NCBI GenBank assembly: GCA_030323885.1
Contig: CM059186.1
Span: forward strand, 148,367,810 to 148,431,809
Direction of reading: 5' to 3'
Source: Branchipolynoe longqiensis
Lineage: Eukaryota > Annelida > Polychaeta > Phyllodocida > Polynoidae
DNA: 64,000 nucleotides
Below are positions 54,964 through 64,000 of the stretch, piece by piece. The position numbers and the translations under genes are program-made. The notes beneath the pieces are model-generated. The model was not told where the DNA came from. It searched no databases and saw nothing but the letters and a program-made list of their open reading frames with translations. Within the stretch, counting starts at the first letter, position 1. Each line of letters begins with the position of its first letter.

Positions 54964-55282
54964 GGGTTAGACAGTTGCCAGCTGTAATGACACACTAAAA
55001 CTATGTGCATGTTAGCATTAAGGTTTTTTAAACAAAATTCATTGTTTATTTCAAATTTCAAATTATGGCATAGGGAGGCTACGTAGCTAGACAATAACCC
55101 AAAGGACATGAGTGAATGGGTACATGCGGATATTGGCTAAACATGATCAAAGACTAAGACATTACGGCATTAGGTTACTATGTGATATTTTCATATTGTG
55201 CTTTAACCTGTAAACCCAATGTACATGTAACCATTTTTAAGTATATATGTTTATATCTTGAAAATACTTGCGAAGGGGGGAT

Positions 55283-55443
55283 GTATTATATATGTAAAAG
55301 ATATCCAGGCATGGGCAGAGAACAAAGGAATATGTAAATGAAATGATCTGAGAGGCACAGGGTGCTGGTGCTTCAGGCCCCTGTTCGGTGAATAAAGCAT
55401 TCAGTATTCAGAAGTCAAAGTCTTCAGATGTCGTACTTTCTCA
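55283..55443 (+). repeat. Gypsy-3 3' LTR (161 bp)
   Basis: It begins TGTATTATATATG and ends CGTACTTTCTCA, with gtgaataaagcattcag containing the AATAAA signal. The end is recognisably like the Gypsy-1/2 LTR (GTACTTTCACA). No partner LTR. Confidence 0.75.
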
Positions 55444-56208
55444 CTTGCCAGCATAAACCAACTCTAGAGGAGAATGTATTACCTCATTCTCTCTACTTTG
55501 ATTTGATATTCTGGCAAAGGACATTTTATTCTTATTTTTTGTATGCCTTTCTTATTCCTTATCTATTTCTTGCTACATCCTCTCCAAAAGGAGTAAATTT
55601 CATGGAAAATAAGAATAACAGAGTGGTGTCCAGTGTTGACGGGAGATGAGTTATTCCAAAATGTGATTATGCCTACAGATTGGTGGCATTGCCATGGTGC
55701 TGCAGAATGGCCTGCATATTTTAAAATGTTGATTTAGTTCTGTTCCGCTTATGTTGCTTAAAGGCCAAACAAGATGACCAATACAACTTTTGTCCTTATC
55801 CGCAGCTATCATACATGAATAGTCATAGTTTGTATAGCTTGAAAGAAGCTATGCTGGCTAGTTATTTAGGGCCTAATCAAGGACGACTGCGGCTAATCTA
55901 TGACTATTAGGATTACTCATCCCTAATGACCTAGCTTACTCAGGCATGAGGGTGAAGTAGACCCGGATAGTTGGACAGGTTTTCTTTATTACATAGTGTA
56001 CTGAATCATGTTTAGATTCATCAGTCACCAATTAAAGCTAGGGGCAATAAAGAAGCAATCGAAGTATCTATGGAAAGTATCACAAATCAAGCCTACTTTG
56101 ATGCAAAATGAATTTGAAGCCCTCTGATAATGTCACATAAGCTATATTATTGACGCTACTCACAAAGACACACCACAACATATATAGATTATAATATAGA
56201 GGAGAGTC
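55444..56208. other. Unassigned AT-rich DNA
   Basis: No gene or repeat recognised. Confidence 0.5.
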
Positions 56209-56502
56209 TCAGCTCTGGCTGGCTCTTAAACCCCGCCCTGGTCGATTCACACCAATGACTTAAAAATTGATACTTGTCACTTCTTAGCCAGGCGCTCGGC
56301 ATTATTAGGACAGGGCAAGGATTGGTGTCCTCAGTGTCAGGATAATGTGACTGAGTGGGATACCAGGTCATGGTGCCGGCGGCCTGATTTCCCAGTGGGA
56401 CAGCACTATAAAGTCGCCATGAGTGTGCACTGTCACAAGTCGGTACCCGTCCTGATATGACCTTAGATGTTGCTAGGATGTAAAACAACAACAAACAAAC
56501 CT
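56209..56502 (+). mobile_element. SINE (copy h), head degraded
   Basis: The head is reduced to CGCCCTGGTCGATTC. The body is well kept: AAAAATTGATACTTGTCACT, GCGCTCGGCATTATTAGGA, GTCAGGATAATGTGACTGAG, AGTGGGACAGCACTATAAAG, GAGTGTGCACTGTCACAAGT, CGTCCTGATATGACCTTAGA and the aacaacaaacaaac tail. Confidence 0.85.
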
Positions 56503-56666
56503 AAACCCCGCATTTTTATTAAAGTAAAATTCTGGGCCAAGTAACCAGCCGGTGGTGGTCAGGTGACCTCCTGCAAACCACTCACAGACTAAACATAGGC
56601 CTACTGCTCTCCACCTGAATGTTTTGTCAATGATATTGATGTTTTTTTTTGGGTACATTAGTTGTT

Positions 56667-57601
56667 TAAGCAGGGGAAATTTCAGTCGCAGGCAACTGGG
56701 ACCGTATGAATGGGGCGGTGTTAACGAGACAAAACTGGTTTTGGACGGGATTTCTAGGTTAGCGGCGAAAAGTCAGTATGTATAGAGCGGTGTTATGCAA
56801 ACACCACCAGTTTAAGACCGGGCAAGCTAACACCACTCCGTAGGAAGTTTACGGGTGGTGTTAGGTACCGCTTAGGCCCAAATCTATTCAATGCTAGCAT
56901 ATTTAACAGAATAAGATACTAAAAAAGTGAAATTTGGCCAAATTAACTCCAAAATCAAAGTGATATTAACGCCGCCAATGTATCAGCTGCGATATGTCAT
57001 ATTGTAAGCACAACAAATGGCCACCGATGCGGCGGCGGTGTTAATATCGCTTCGATATTGTGGTTAATTTGACCAATATTTATTTAACAGAATAACATAC
57101 AAAAAAAGTTAAATTTGGTCAAATTAAACCAAGAATCGAAGCCATATTAACCCTGGAGCCTTAATTTGTTCAAATTAACCCAAAAATCTAAGCGATATTA
57201 ACGCCGCCGCCACATCGGCGGGATGGCCTATTTATTGTCAAATAGCTGTGCTTGCCGGCAACAGGCTCAGAGGGATTTCCCAAATCTATAAATAACTTAT
57301 ATGTTAGCTAACGGCACCACGCTTTGGCACCGTACATACCCCGTGACCCATTTCCCAACACCGGCGTTACCTAACCCGAACCCCGCCCTTAACACCGGAG
57401 CCGATCAATAATTCTTCATGCATACAGCCCCTGGTCTTCCTCATTCCATGCTCCTTGCCCTATCCTAATAATGCCGAGCGCCTGGCTAGGAAGCGACAAG
57501 TATCAATTTTTAAGTCATTGGTTTGACTCAACCAGGGTTCGAACCCATGGTCTGCCAACATGGGAGACGGACGCTCTAACTCATTTGGCCATCCCGTCTG
57601 T
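56667..57601 (-). mobile_element. SINE (copy i) of the alternative type, split by a MITE
   Basis: 57,431-57,601 contains the head (GATGGCCAAATGAGTTAGAG, GGGTTCGAACCCTGG), AAAAATTGATACTTGTCGCT, GGCATTATTAGGATAGGG and GGAATGAGGAAGACCAG. The continuation is 56,667-56,698 on the other side of the 56,699-57,430 MITE, matching the uninterrupted 42,275-42,478 copy. Confidence 0.75.
56699..57430. mobile_element. MITE, GGGCC-GTATG family copy 3, CTG target duplication
   Basis: Ends are GGACCGTATGAATGG and the complement of GGGCTGTATGCATGA, flanked by CTG (56,696-56,698; 57,431-57,433). The interior shares, in reverse orientation, the tatttaacagaata and gccaaattaactcca-type blocks and cgccgccaatg pieces of the 32,257 and 34,282 copies. 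The empty site is preserved at 42,298. Confidence 0.85.
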
Positions 57602-58043
57602 TAAGAACACATATTAAAATTAGGTGACCAAACCTTTAAAGCAAGAACCCCACCACAGAGCAATAGGTACATTTTGAACACGGTGTCTTTCTGCCATATA
57701 CAGGGTTCTCCATACATAATACAGCACGCACTCCTACCGGTCGATTCCCACGACATGTGACCAAGTACACGGACTTGCAGGGTTCTCGACAGGCTGTGCA
57801 GTACACGCAAGTACAGCTGGTTCTCCAGACAAAATATATTGCATACAAATCTGGTCAAATTCACTGGAACCACCACATTTCAATTGAATCAGAGTATCTC
57901 TATGGGTGTATTAGTTTGTTTATTTGGGTTTTGCGTCCTAGTAACATCTAAGATCATATCAGGAAGAGTACCAGTCTTTGATTTTACTGGACGTGTGGAC
58001 CTCCCACACCGGAACTGAGCAGTGATGGATTAACTACCACCTG
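57602..58043. other. Unassigned, with a SINE tail fragment
   Basis: 57,915-57,975 (minus) is the 3' end of the SINE (gtcctagtaacatctaagat, catatcaggaagagtacc). 57,640-57,850 has scattered near-repeats of gttctcc/gacatac type without clear structure. Confidence 0.55.
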
Positions 58044-58234
58044 TGTGAAAGTACAACGTCTGAACACTTTGACTTCTGGATACTGAATGGTTTATTCACG
58101 ACCTAGGCCTCGCTGAACCCACCGGCTAAACTTTCCATGACGTCATCTCATTAGCGTAATCCTTTGTCTCAACCTCTGCATCTCGTTAACATATATTAGC
58201 CACATACCTATAGGTCTATTACGCATATATCACA
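58044..58234 (-). repeat. Gypsy-2 3' LTR
   Basis: 191 bp, TG...CA, AATAAA signal present on the minus strand. Confidence 0.93.
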
Positions 58235-58587
58235 TCCCCCTCTCAAAGTATTTCTGAAACGTGAAAGGTTTCAAAATAACCATCAAAATAGCATATAACA
58301 GTCAAACGAATGCACAATAACATATATGCGTGCTTAACTGAAACACAAGTCCTTGCAAATGTCCAAGCGCCATATGGCACTGAAGTCCTTCCCTGTCCGG
58401 CTGTAATGTCTCACGTTATAAATTGTCCATTACACATTCAATATCAAAACACACAGCTGAAAATATAACTTAATCCTACATGTACCTGCTATACGTGTAA
58501 ACACCCAATCTATACTGAGTTACTACAGGTCTAACCTGCTCGCCGGCCTAATCAGCCGACCTGACCTACTTAGATTAGCCACACTGT

Positions 58588-59380
58588 TTAGATTTGGCAA
58601 CGACGCTGACCTACTTTGCGTCTGCCTGACCGGCTCGGGCTGCCTCCCCCCATATGCACCCTGATAATCTGCACTCGGTTTCTATATAACATATTACCTG
58701 ACTCGTTCAAAATTTGATATTCTCTCCCCGAAATACCAGTCCGACTCAATATAACCCGTTTTTTCCATTCCCAAGCATCATTTTTTAATTTTATTTTATC
58801 TCCGACTTTCATAGGTTTGTGCGGCTTTCCACACTTCCTGTCATGAAATGCTTTCTGACTTTGCTGCCGTTTTGCCGTCTGGACTTTCTTTGGATTTTGC
58901 GTTTCGGGCACCGAAATTTCTTCCGCCATCAGCAACCTGCCCCTCAGCCTTCTATGACAGGAATGTACGGCCTTAAACCCATAGTGCTGCGTAAACTACC
59001 TATACTCATGGCTCTTAAACTGCTTGACTAGGAATATCGTGCCTTGCAAAATTATCCTTCAATGCTTCAATAACTGTGACAGATGACGTATCGCCCAACA
59101 GCGTCACCTCTGGATATTTTGTGTAATAATCTACAGTTATCAGGTCATTTTTATGGTTTAACTCAAACAAGTCTGCACCGACTTTTTCATACGGTTGAGA
59201 GGCGATCGGGTGATTTATCAATGGCTCGTTATGCAAACTTTTCCGGTTGTTCTGGCAAGTGTCACATCAACTAACCTTATCCTCAATTTGCTTGTTCATA
59301 TTCGGCCAAAACATACAGACCCGCACCAGCTGCTTGGACTTCGTTACCCCCAAGTGTGTCTAATGTAATGCCTCAATCAT
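58588..59380 (-). pseudogene. Gypsy-2 integrase, catalytic core deleted
   Basis: From the zinc domain (the CDTCQNNRK half is present at ~59,250; a stop lies at the position of an Arg) the frame 59,236-59,015 covers YEKVGADLFELNHKNDLITV and DYYTKYPEVTLLGDTSSVTV. Two deletions follow relative to Gypsy-1: ~21 bp at ~59,018 removing the DNG motif, and ~180 bp at ~58,952 removing the region with the catalytic Glu. The C-terminal part is at 58,935-58,588 (QKAFHDRKCGKPHKPMKVGD, GREYQILNESGNMLYRNR). Two of three catalytic acidic residues are lost. Confidence 0.85.
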
Positions 59381-60538
59381 TTCACCGCGGAGACCCAGAG
59401 GAACCACCACCCGATTGCCTTTCATGACCAGATTATTTTCTATCGTTAACTCGTGTTTGTGTGGGATGTACTGTCTCAGACATGGCGGTGTCTGTATGCG
59501 TGTAGTGTCCCACCCATCCTCAATGTGTGAGATCAACATGGACATGGATACATCCTTTTCCTACTCTCTAACAATCTTACTAAACAAACTTGATGATTGA
59601 ATGTCCACTGCGACAACGCAGAACGTGTCATCAAAGAGGTTACCATGACCTACTTTGGCACCATGCGCCCTGGACAACGTGTCTGCAAAAAACATCAAAG
59701 AACCCTTCACATGACATAGCTGAATATCATAATTTTGCAACTGCATTCGCATTCTCTGCATCTTAGCCGAAAGTTTATGAATTTGTTTCTGCATTATCGC
59801 CACTAATGGCTTATGGTCTGTTTGAATCTGAACTTCCTTGCCAAAGATATAGTCATGAAACTTCTGGCATCCGAAACATATGGCGAGCATTTCTTTTTCA
59901 ATAGTGGCATAGCTACACTGCGCTGAGTTAAGCGCATGAGATGCGAGTGCGATTGGCTTGTCATCTTGCATCAACACGGCACCTAACCCTGACTGACACG
60001 CATCTACTTGGATAACAATGGGTTTCTTGACATTGTAGTATGACAACACAGGAGCAGTTCTTAACAACTTTTCCTTCAACTTATCAAACGCGCCCTGCTG
60101 TTCGACTTGCCAGTGCCACACGACACCCTTAGCGAGGAGCGTGCGTAGTGGTTTGGCAATCTCAAACATATTGGGTATGAACTTGTGCACATATCCAACC
60201 ATGCCCAGGAACCTTTGGACACCGTGTTTATCACGCGGCTCTGGCATGTCAACTATTGCTTGTATTCTGTCTGGATCAGGCTTCACACCCTGCTGGGTAA
60301 GTTGATGACCTACATATTTTACTGTAGTCTTACATAGCAAAGATTTCGTTTCATTCAATTTAAGATTAACTGACCTAGCTCGGTCCAACACGGCTCTGAG
60401 CCGCTCATTGTGTTCCTCAACCGTTGACCCATATACCAAAATCTTGTCCGTGACTATCCCGATACCGGGTATATCGCCCATGACACGGTGCATTTCCTGA
60501 GTAAAAATGTCACTGGCTGTTTTGATGCCAAAAGTCAA
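59381..60538 (-). pseudogene. Gypsy-2 RT (second half) and RNase H
   Basis: The 325-codon frame starts after a one-base disruption at ~60,540. The active site reads GIVTDKILVYGS: the second Asp of TDD is Lys (codon complement at 60,443-60,445), so the polymerase would be dead. RNase H keeps IVIQVDACQSGLGAVLM, ATIEKEMLAICFGC and IQTDHKPLVAIM. The linker FADTLSRAHGAKVGHG follows to 59,561, then a stop and continuation to the zinc domain (MSMLISHIEDGWDTTRIQTP). Confidence 0.86.
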
Positions 60539-60544
60539 GTGGGT

Positions 60545-61603
60545 CTACCTGTACCGTCCCCACGGAGTATTAAACGTGCACAGACGTGAACTTTCTTCGT
60601 CTAACTCTATCTGCCAATACCCTGTCATTGCATCCAAAGCTGAAAAATATTTCGCATCTGCCGTTTTGGCAATAATTTCGTCAATCGTTTTGGTAGGGAA
60701 AGGCCCTCTCTTTATCGCATTGTTCAACTTAGTCGGATCCAGACAAATCCTTATCTTGTTTTTTTTTTTTACGATAGTTATGGAGTTAACCCACTCAGTA
60801 GGTTCATCTTGTTCAACTATGACACCTAACTCTACCATGCGATCAAGCTCACTACATACCTTACCCTGAATAGCAAATGGAATCTGTCTAGGCAGATCAA
60901 CAACAGGTTGTACAGATTTATCGATATGAATGACAGCATTTGCTTTGATCAACCCCAAACCCTGAAACACATCTTTGTATTCGCTTACCAGCTTCTCCGC
61001 CTGGGAGCTGGGACTGTTCGTCAGCTTGGAAATGTTTGTCGGCACAGCACAGTGCACCTCAACCACACGCGCCAGCAGGTTCAATGTTACACAAGCCTGC
61101 TTGCCCAAAATAGGCTGACAGTTCTGTACCACTTGGAACTTGAGCACTCTGTCGCTGACGTCTAGCAGCGCCTCCCTGTCGGGAGTGATCCGATGACCCG
61201 AGAACATCACCAACGAACACCTGGTGTTTGTCAGCCGCCCCGGAGCAACCCTGTCGAAGACGTACCTTGGCAGCACGTTCGCCTCCGACCCGGTGTCGAG
61301 CTTGAACTTGACAGGACAACCGTTCACCCGAACGATCGCGTACCACAGCTCGGCGTCTTGCTCGGCACCGCGGTCCATGGCACCGACAAACAGATCCATT
61401 GCCAGCACATTGACCTCCGCCGGATCGGGGTCTTGCTCAGCATTGTGAGGGTCAGGCTCTTCAACGGTAAGCTTGTTGACTCTGCCCAGTCTGCTCCTGC
61501 AGACCTTACCGAAGTGACCGATCTTCTTGCAGGCTATGCAAGCCTTGCCTTTCGCTGGGCAGACTCCCCGGCGCCGCCAGCATTCCAAGATGGCGATTTC
61601 CAA
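60545..61603 (-). pseudogene. Gypsy-2 zinc knuckle, protease and RT first half
   Basis: A 352-codon frame. Knuckle CIACKKIGHFGKVC is canonical CX2CX4HX4C. The protease has VKFKLDTGSEANVLPRYVFD with an intact DTG. RT has VIVEQDEPTEWVNSITIVKK, RICLDPTKLNNAIKRGPFPT and FSALDAMTGYWQIELDEESS with the first catalytic Asp. It ends at TPWGRYR through a frameshift. Where Gypsy-1 has stops and a poly(A) frameshift, this copy is open, so the lesions of the two are independent. Confidence 0.87.
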
Positions 61604-62244
61604 GATGGCGTCGCCGATGACCGAACCGCCGGTGCACCGGTACGAGCAGTAGCATAGTTTCTTATAAAATCAATCTCCTTACTTTCCACGTCTGATTTGG
61701 TGTCCTCCAACAGATCTGAACTGAACTCACTCATTTCACAAATACTGACACATTTTTCCAAAGTTAACTCAGTAGTTTGCAGCAGTTTGTTACTCAAATT
61801 CACATTTCTCACACCAGCCACTAACCGATCGCGCAACAGCGACTCCTCCACCGTCCCATATTCACAATCCTTCACCCTGTCTCTCAATGACGTGATGTAT
61901 GTAGCCATATTTTCGGTAGCCTCATTATGCGTATTAAACTGATATCGTGTTATAATTATACTGCTCTTGCCTACACAATACATTCGAAATGCCTCCATAA
62001 GTGGCCCAATCTTGTCTTGATCTGCTACAACGAAATCCATATTGGCGAAAACCTTCTGCGCTTCCTCGCCAGCAAAATGAAGAAAGATGCAGCATTGCAG
62101 TCATTCTGTCTTCATTACGACACCTGCAGCAGTAGTGTATATGTTGTATGCTCTGATCCATGTTTTCCAGTTTGATCTTGCGTTGTTGCTGAGGACAAGC
62201 TGACCAGGCGGCCGCAAACCCGGCAGTGTATTAGCGGGCGGCAT
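61534..62244 (-). pseudogene. Gypsy-2 Gag
   Basis: It starts at 62,244 by analogy with Gypsy-1. A TGA at 62,103-62,101 interrupts, then the frame is open to 61,534: GPLMEAFRMYCVGKSSIIIT, ENMATYITSLRDRVKDCEYG, LLRDRLVAGVRNVNLSNKLL. A deletion relative to Gypsy-1 (about 50 bp, between AGGAG and ESAQRK) removes the first knuckle and shifts the frame, so Gag ends early and the second knuckle is in the next frame. Confidence 0.84.
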
Positions 62245-62263
62245 TCGTCCTCATCTGACACCA

Positions 62264-62454
62264 TGTGAAAGTACAATGTCTGAACACTTTGACCTCTGTA
62301 TACTGAATGGTTTATTCACGGCCTAGGGCTCGCTGAACACACCGACTAAACTTTCCATGATGTCATCTCATTAGCATAATCCTTTGTCTCAACCTCTGCA
62401 TCTCGTTAACATATATTAGCCACATACCTATAAGTCTATTACACATATATCACA
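62264..62454 (-). repeat. Gypsy-2 5' LTR
   Basis: 191 bp, TG...CA. 11 differences from the 3' LTR counted by eye. Confidence 0.93.
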
Positions 62455-63325
62455 ACCTGTGACCCTAGGTTGAGCCAGCTGGTCTCCTAGACTGAGCTTT
62501 ATCATAGTCAATTAAACCATTCTTTTGTATCCTCTTGCCCCCCTTGCTCCCTTCCAGGTCCCTAGGCCTAAGCCTATTCAGCATATTCAGCCTATTGAGC
62601 CTATTGGTTAATCCGCCACTGAACTAAGTGATTAGTTGAGTGTTACTGTGGTTACTAATTAAGTCCGGGTGTGCGTCACCTGAATCAGCATTCTGTTGTT
62701 TAGGTGTAGGAGCCCAGCTAACACATAACGTTAACTAACATCAGGTTAACGTTATTATTTGGTTATGGTACATTATAACGTTATAGTAACCTTATACTGA
62801 AGTTATAACATGTATTGTAATGTTCTGGGGTCCATTGTGACTGAGACAGAGGGTAGCCATCTTGGAAGAGACTGTAAAGACATGTGAGATATAAAGAATA
62901 CCCAAACCTAATCCAACTTAATCTAGTTGATATTGGTGCGATCTTCACTACAAATTTGACAACAAGGAAAGGGTGATCTTATGACCATTTAATGGGAAAC
63001 TAACCTGCATTAGAGTGACATTCAAGAAAAGTAAGTGAACCAACTTACACATAAGGAAGGGCCACTGCAGGGCAACCAAAATCAAGGATTACAGCAAGTA
63101 CCCATTAAAAACATTGTTTAGCATTGTATACCTGGTACTCAGGGCAACATGGCTATGACTCTTCCATTATCGTTTAACATTCAATGTCATACGAAAATGT
63201 CATGAAGACGTTAAAAACGTATTTAAAACTTTATGAAATAACGCTATATAACAATTTTTACTCCATACAAAACAATGTTTATATGAAGTTTTTTTATAAT
63301 GTTACTGTAACATTTTATAATGCTA
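62455..63325. other. AACGTT-rich unassigned DNA
   Basis: 62,720-62,825 and 63,190-63,320 contain ataacgtta, aacgttatt and ataatgttac motifs. Part of the second stretch is inverted relative to 51,830-51,890. It may be a decayed palindromic MITE, but no termini could be fixed. Confidence 0.45.
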
Positions 63326-63866
63326 TGGTCCTGTCACATTACGACGCTTCTCGCCGGCGCGTGTCGATGTATGTGATCTTCGGGCGCAACATCGGGATAC
63401 GTCAGGAAGCGTTACGCGCGCATTAGGCGTGCGCATTGGTAATCGTTGATGGATGGCGATGGTCGATGAGGGTCAGCTGCGCACGCCAGGTGATCGGCAA
63501 AGTTTTGTGCTTGCACAAAACTTTCGACGTGCGGCAATGCGCGGGTGCTAACAGTATGGCGACGTTAGAAGCACGTCGAGATACGTTAGAGTCGCTGGAA
63601 TAACGTTATGTGAATGCTAGGCAAACGCCAGGTGCATGTGAGGATCGTTCCCACACGTTGCGCCAAACTGTTGTGTTTTGTTGTTTTACATCCTAGCAAC
63701 ATCTAAGGTCATATCAGGACTGCACACCAAACTTTTACCACAACATCGGCCGCACGCTACCACTACGTTGTGCTGACGCCAACAAGTTTTACGTTTCTCA
63801 ACGATTAAAAGTAATTTTGCGCGTTGGCAGCACACCGGCGAGAAGCATCATAATGTGACAGGGCCA
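63326..63866. mobile_element. Harbinger-type MITE, CTA/TTA flanks, with a nested SINE tail
   Basis: Termini are TGGTCCTGTCACATTACGAC and the complement of TGGCCCTGTCACATTATGAT, flanked by CTA (63,323-63,325) and TTA (63,867-63,869). Inner pieces tctcgccggcg and cgccggcgaga are inverted copies. The interior is rich in cgtc/gacg/acgtt. 63,668-63,722 on the minus strand is a SINE 3' tail (cctagcaacatctaaggtca) lying inside the element. Confidence 0.8.
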
Positions 63867-64000
63867 TTAGCTGGGAGGTTGGCAATCTGGTAAACAGACA
63901 TATACAGGACTATTATTTTAAGTATTTGCTCAGACAGTTTCACTTTAGTTTACATTAAAAAGAAATCTATGGCAAGCACCCTACCAAGTTTGTTCATCAG

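Larger units (their letters stand above)
52264..55443 (+). mobile_element. Gypsy-3: plus-strand relic of the Gypsy-1 lineage
   Basis: It retains the end of Gag, protease, parts of RT and RNase H, integrase and a 3' LTR (55,283-55,443) preceded by a purine run (gcgaagggggga). The 5' LTR and most of Gag are missing. Proteins are clearly related to Gypsy-1 and -2 but more diverged, with many stops, so this is the oldest of the three. Confidence 0.85.
58044..62454 (-). mobile_element. Gypsy-2: complete-ended but degenerate Ty3/Gypsy element
   Basis: LTRs (58,044-58,234 and 62,264-62,454) are flanked by the 5-bp duplication ACCTG (58,039-58,043; 62,455-62,459). Organisation is as in Gypsy-1, with PBS-like TGGTGTCAGATGAGG and polypurine CTTTGAGAGGGGGA. 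By eye the LTRs differ at 11 of 191 positions, so the insertion is older than Gypsy-1. The coding region has a Gag stop, a deletion of the first zinc knuckle, an altered RT active site and two integrase deletions. Confidence 0.93.

Overview
This is eukaryotic, animal-type genomic DNA made almost entirely of transposable elements in various states of decay. Spliceosomal-type splice signals, AATAAA polyadenylation signals, tRNA-derived SINEs, a non-LTR retrotransposon, Ty3/Gypsy elements, DIRS-like tyrosine-recombinase retrotransposons and Harbinger-type MITEs all point to a metazoan. The mixture suits a marine invertebrate, but I cannot fix the phylum. I found no convincing host protein-coding gene, rRNA or functional tRNA.

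Layout. 1-5,776: a DIRS-like element on the minus strand (Gag, RT/RNase H, tyrosine recombinase cut by the window edge) with a 145-nt poly(G) run inside its Gag frame. 5,773-8,140: a SINE, a palindromic MITE, a (TA)n tract and a decayed Gypsy integrase. 8,228-11,708: a Harbinger-like DNA element carrying a Myb/BESS-like ORF, part of which has expanded into a 55-bp minisatellite. 11,710-16,830: retroelement fragments, a possible Gag-like ORF, a SINE within an inverted repeat and a candidate solo LTR. 16,831-21,459: complete Gypsy-1 (CTGAC target duplication, near-identical LTRs, broken pol). 21,460-24,450: minisatellite, two MITEs, a SINE. 24,551-29,263: two inverted copies of a long LTR around a leader, a nested solo Gypsy LTR, a gag and a Gypsy RNase H fragment. 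29,454-30,780: a Harbinger MITE filled with an 11-bp minisatellite. 31,520-35,322: a SINE, then a second DIRS-like element interrupted and truncated by two MITEs. 36,032-38,176: a LINE. 38,540-45,070: tRNA-derived repeats, SINEs, MITEs and dispersed repeats. 45,074-50,787: a third DIRS-like element with recognisable inverted termini and an adjoining 247-bp foldback. 51,075-51,749: a TIR element built of 12-bp GGCGCC arrays. 52,264-55,443: Gypsy-3 relic on the plus strand. 56,209-57,601: a SINE, and a repeat split by a MITE. 58,044-62,454: complete but dead Gypsy-2 (ACCTG target duplication). 63,326-63,866: a Harbinger-type MITE.

How the parts relate. Gypsy-1, -2 and -3, a solo LTR and an RNase H fragment belong to one Gypsy lineage sampled at several ages. 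Several MITEs could be delimited by base-exact target duplications. One set has CTG or CAG duplications and another TAA/TGA/TTA-like ones; both fit PIF/Harbinger transposition. Two insertions can be dated relative to their surroundings because an empty version of the same site is also in the window. The main interest is in these insertion histories and in tandem arrays born inside transposons, not in a gene system. All alignments were made by eye; identities and boundaries need a computed check.
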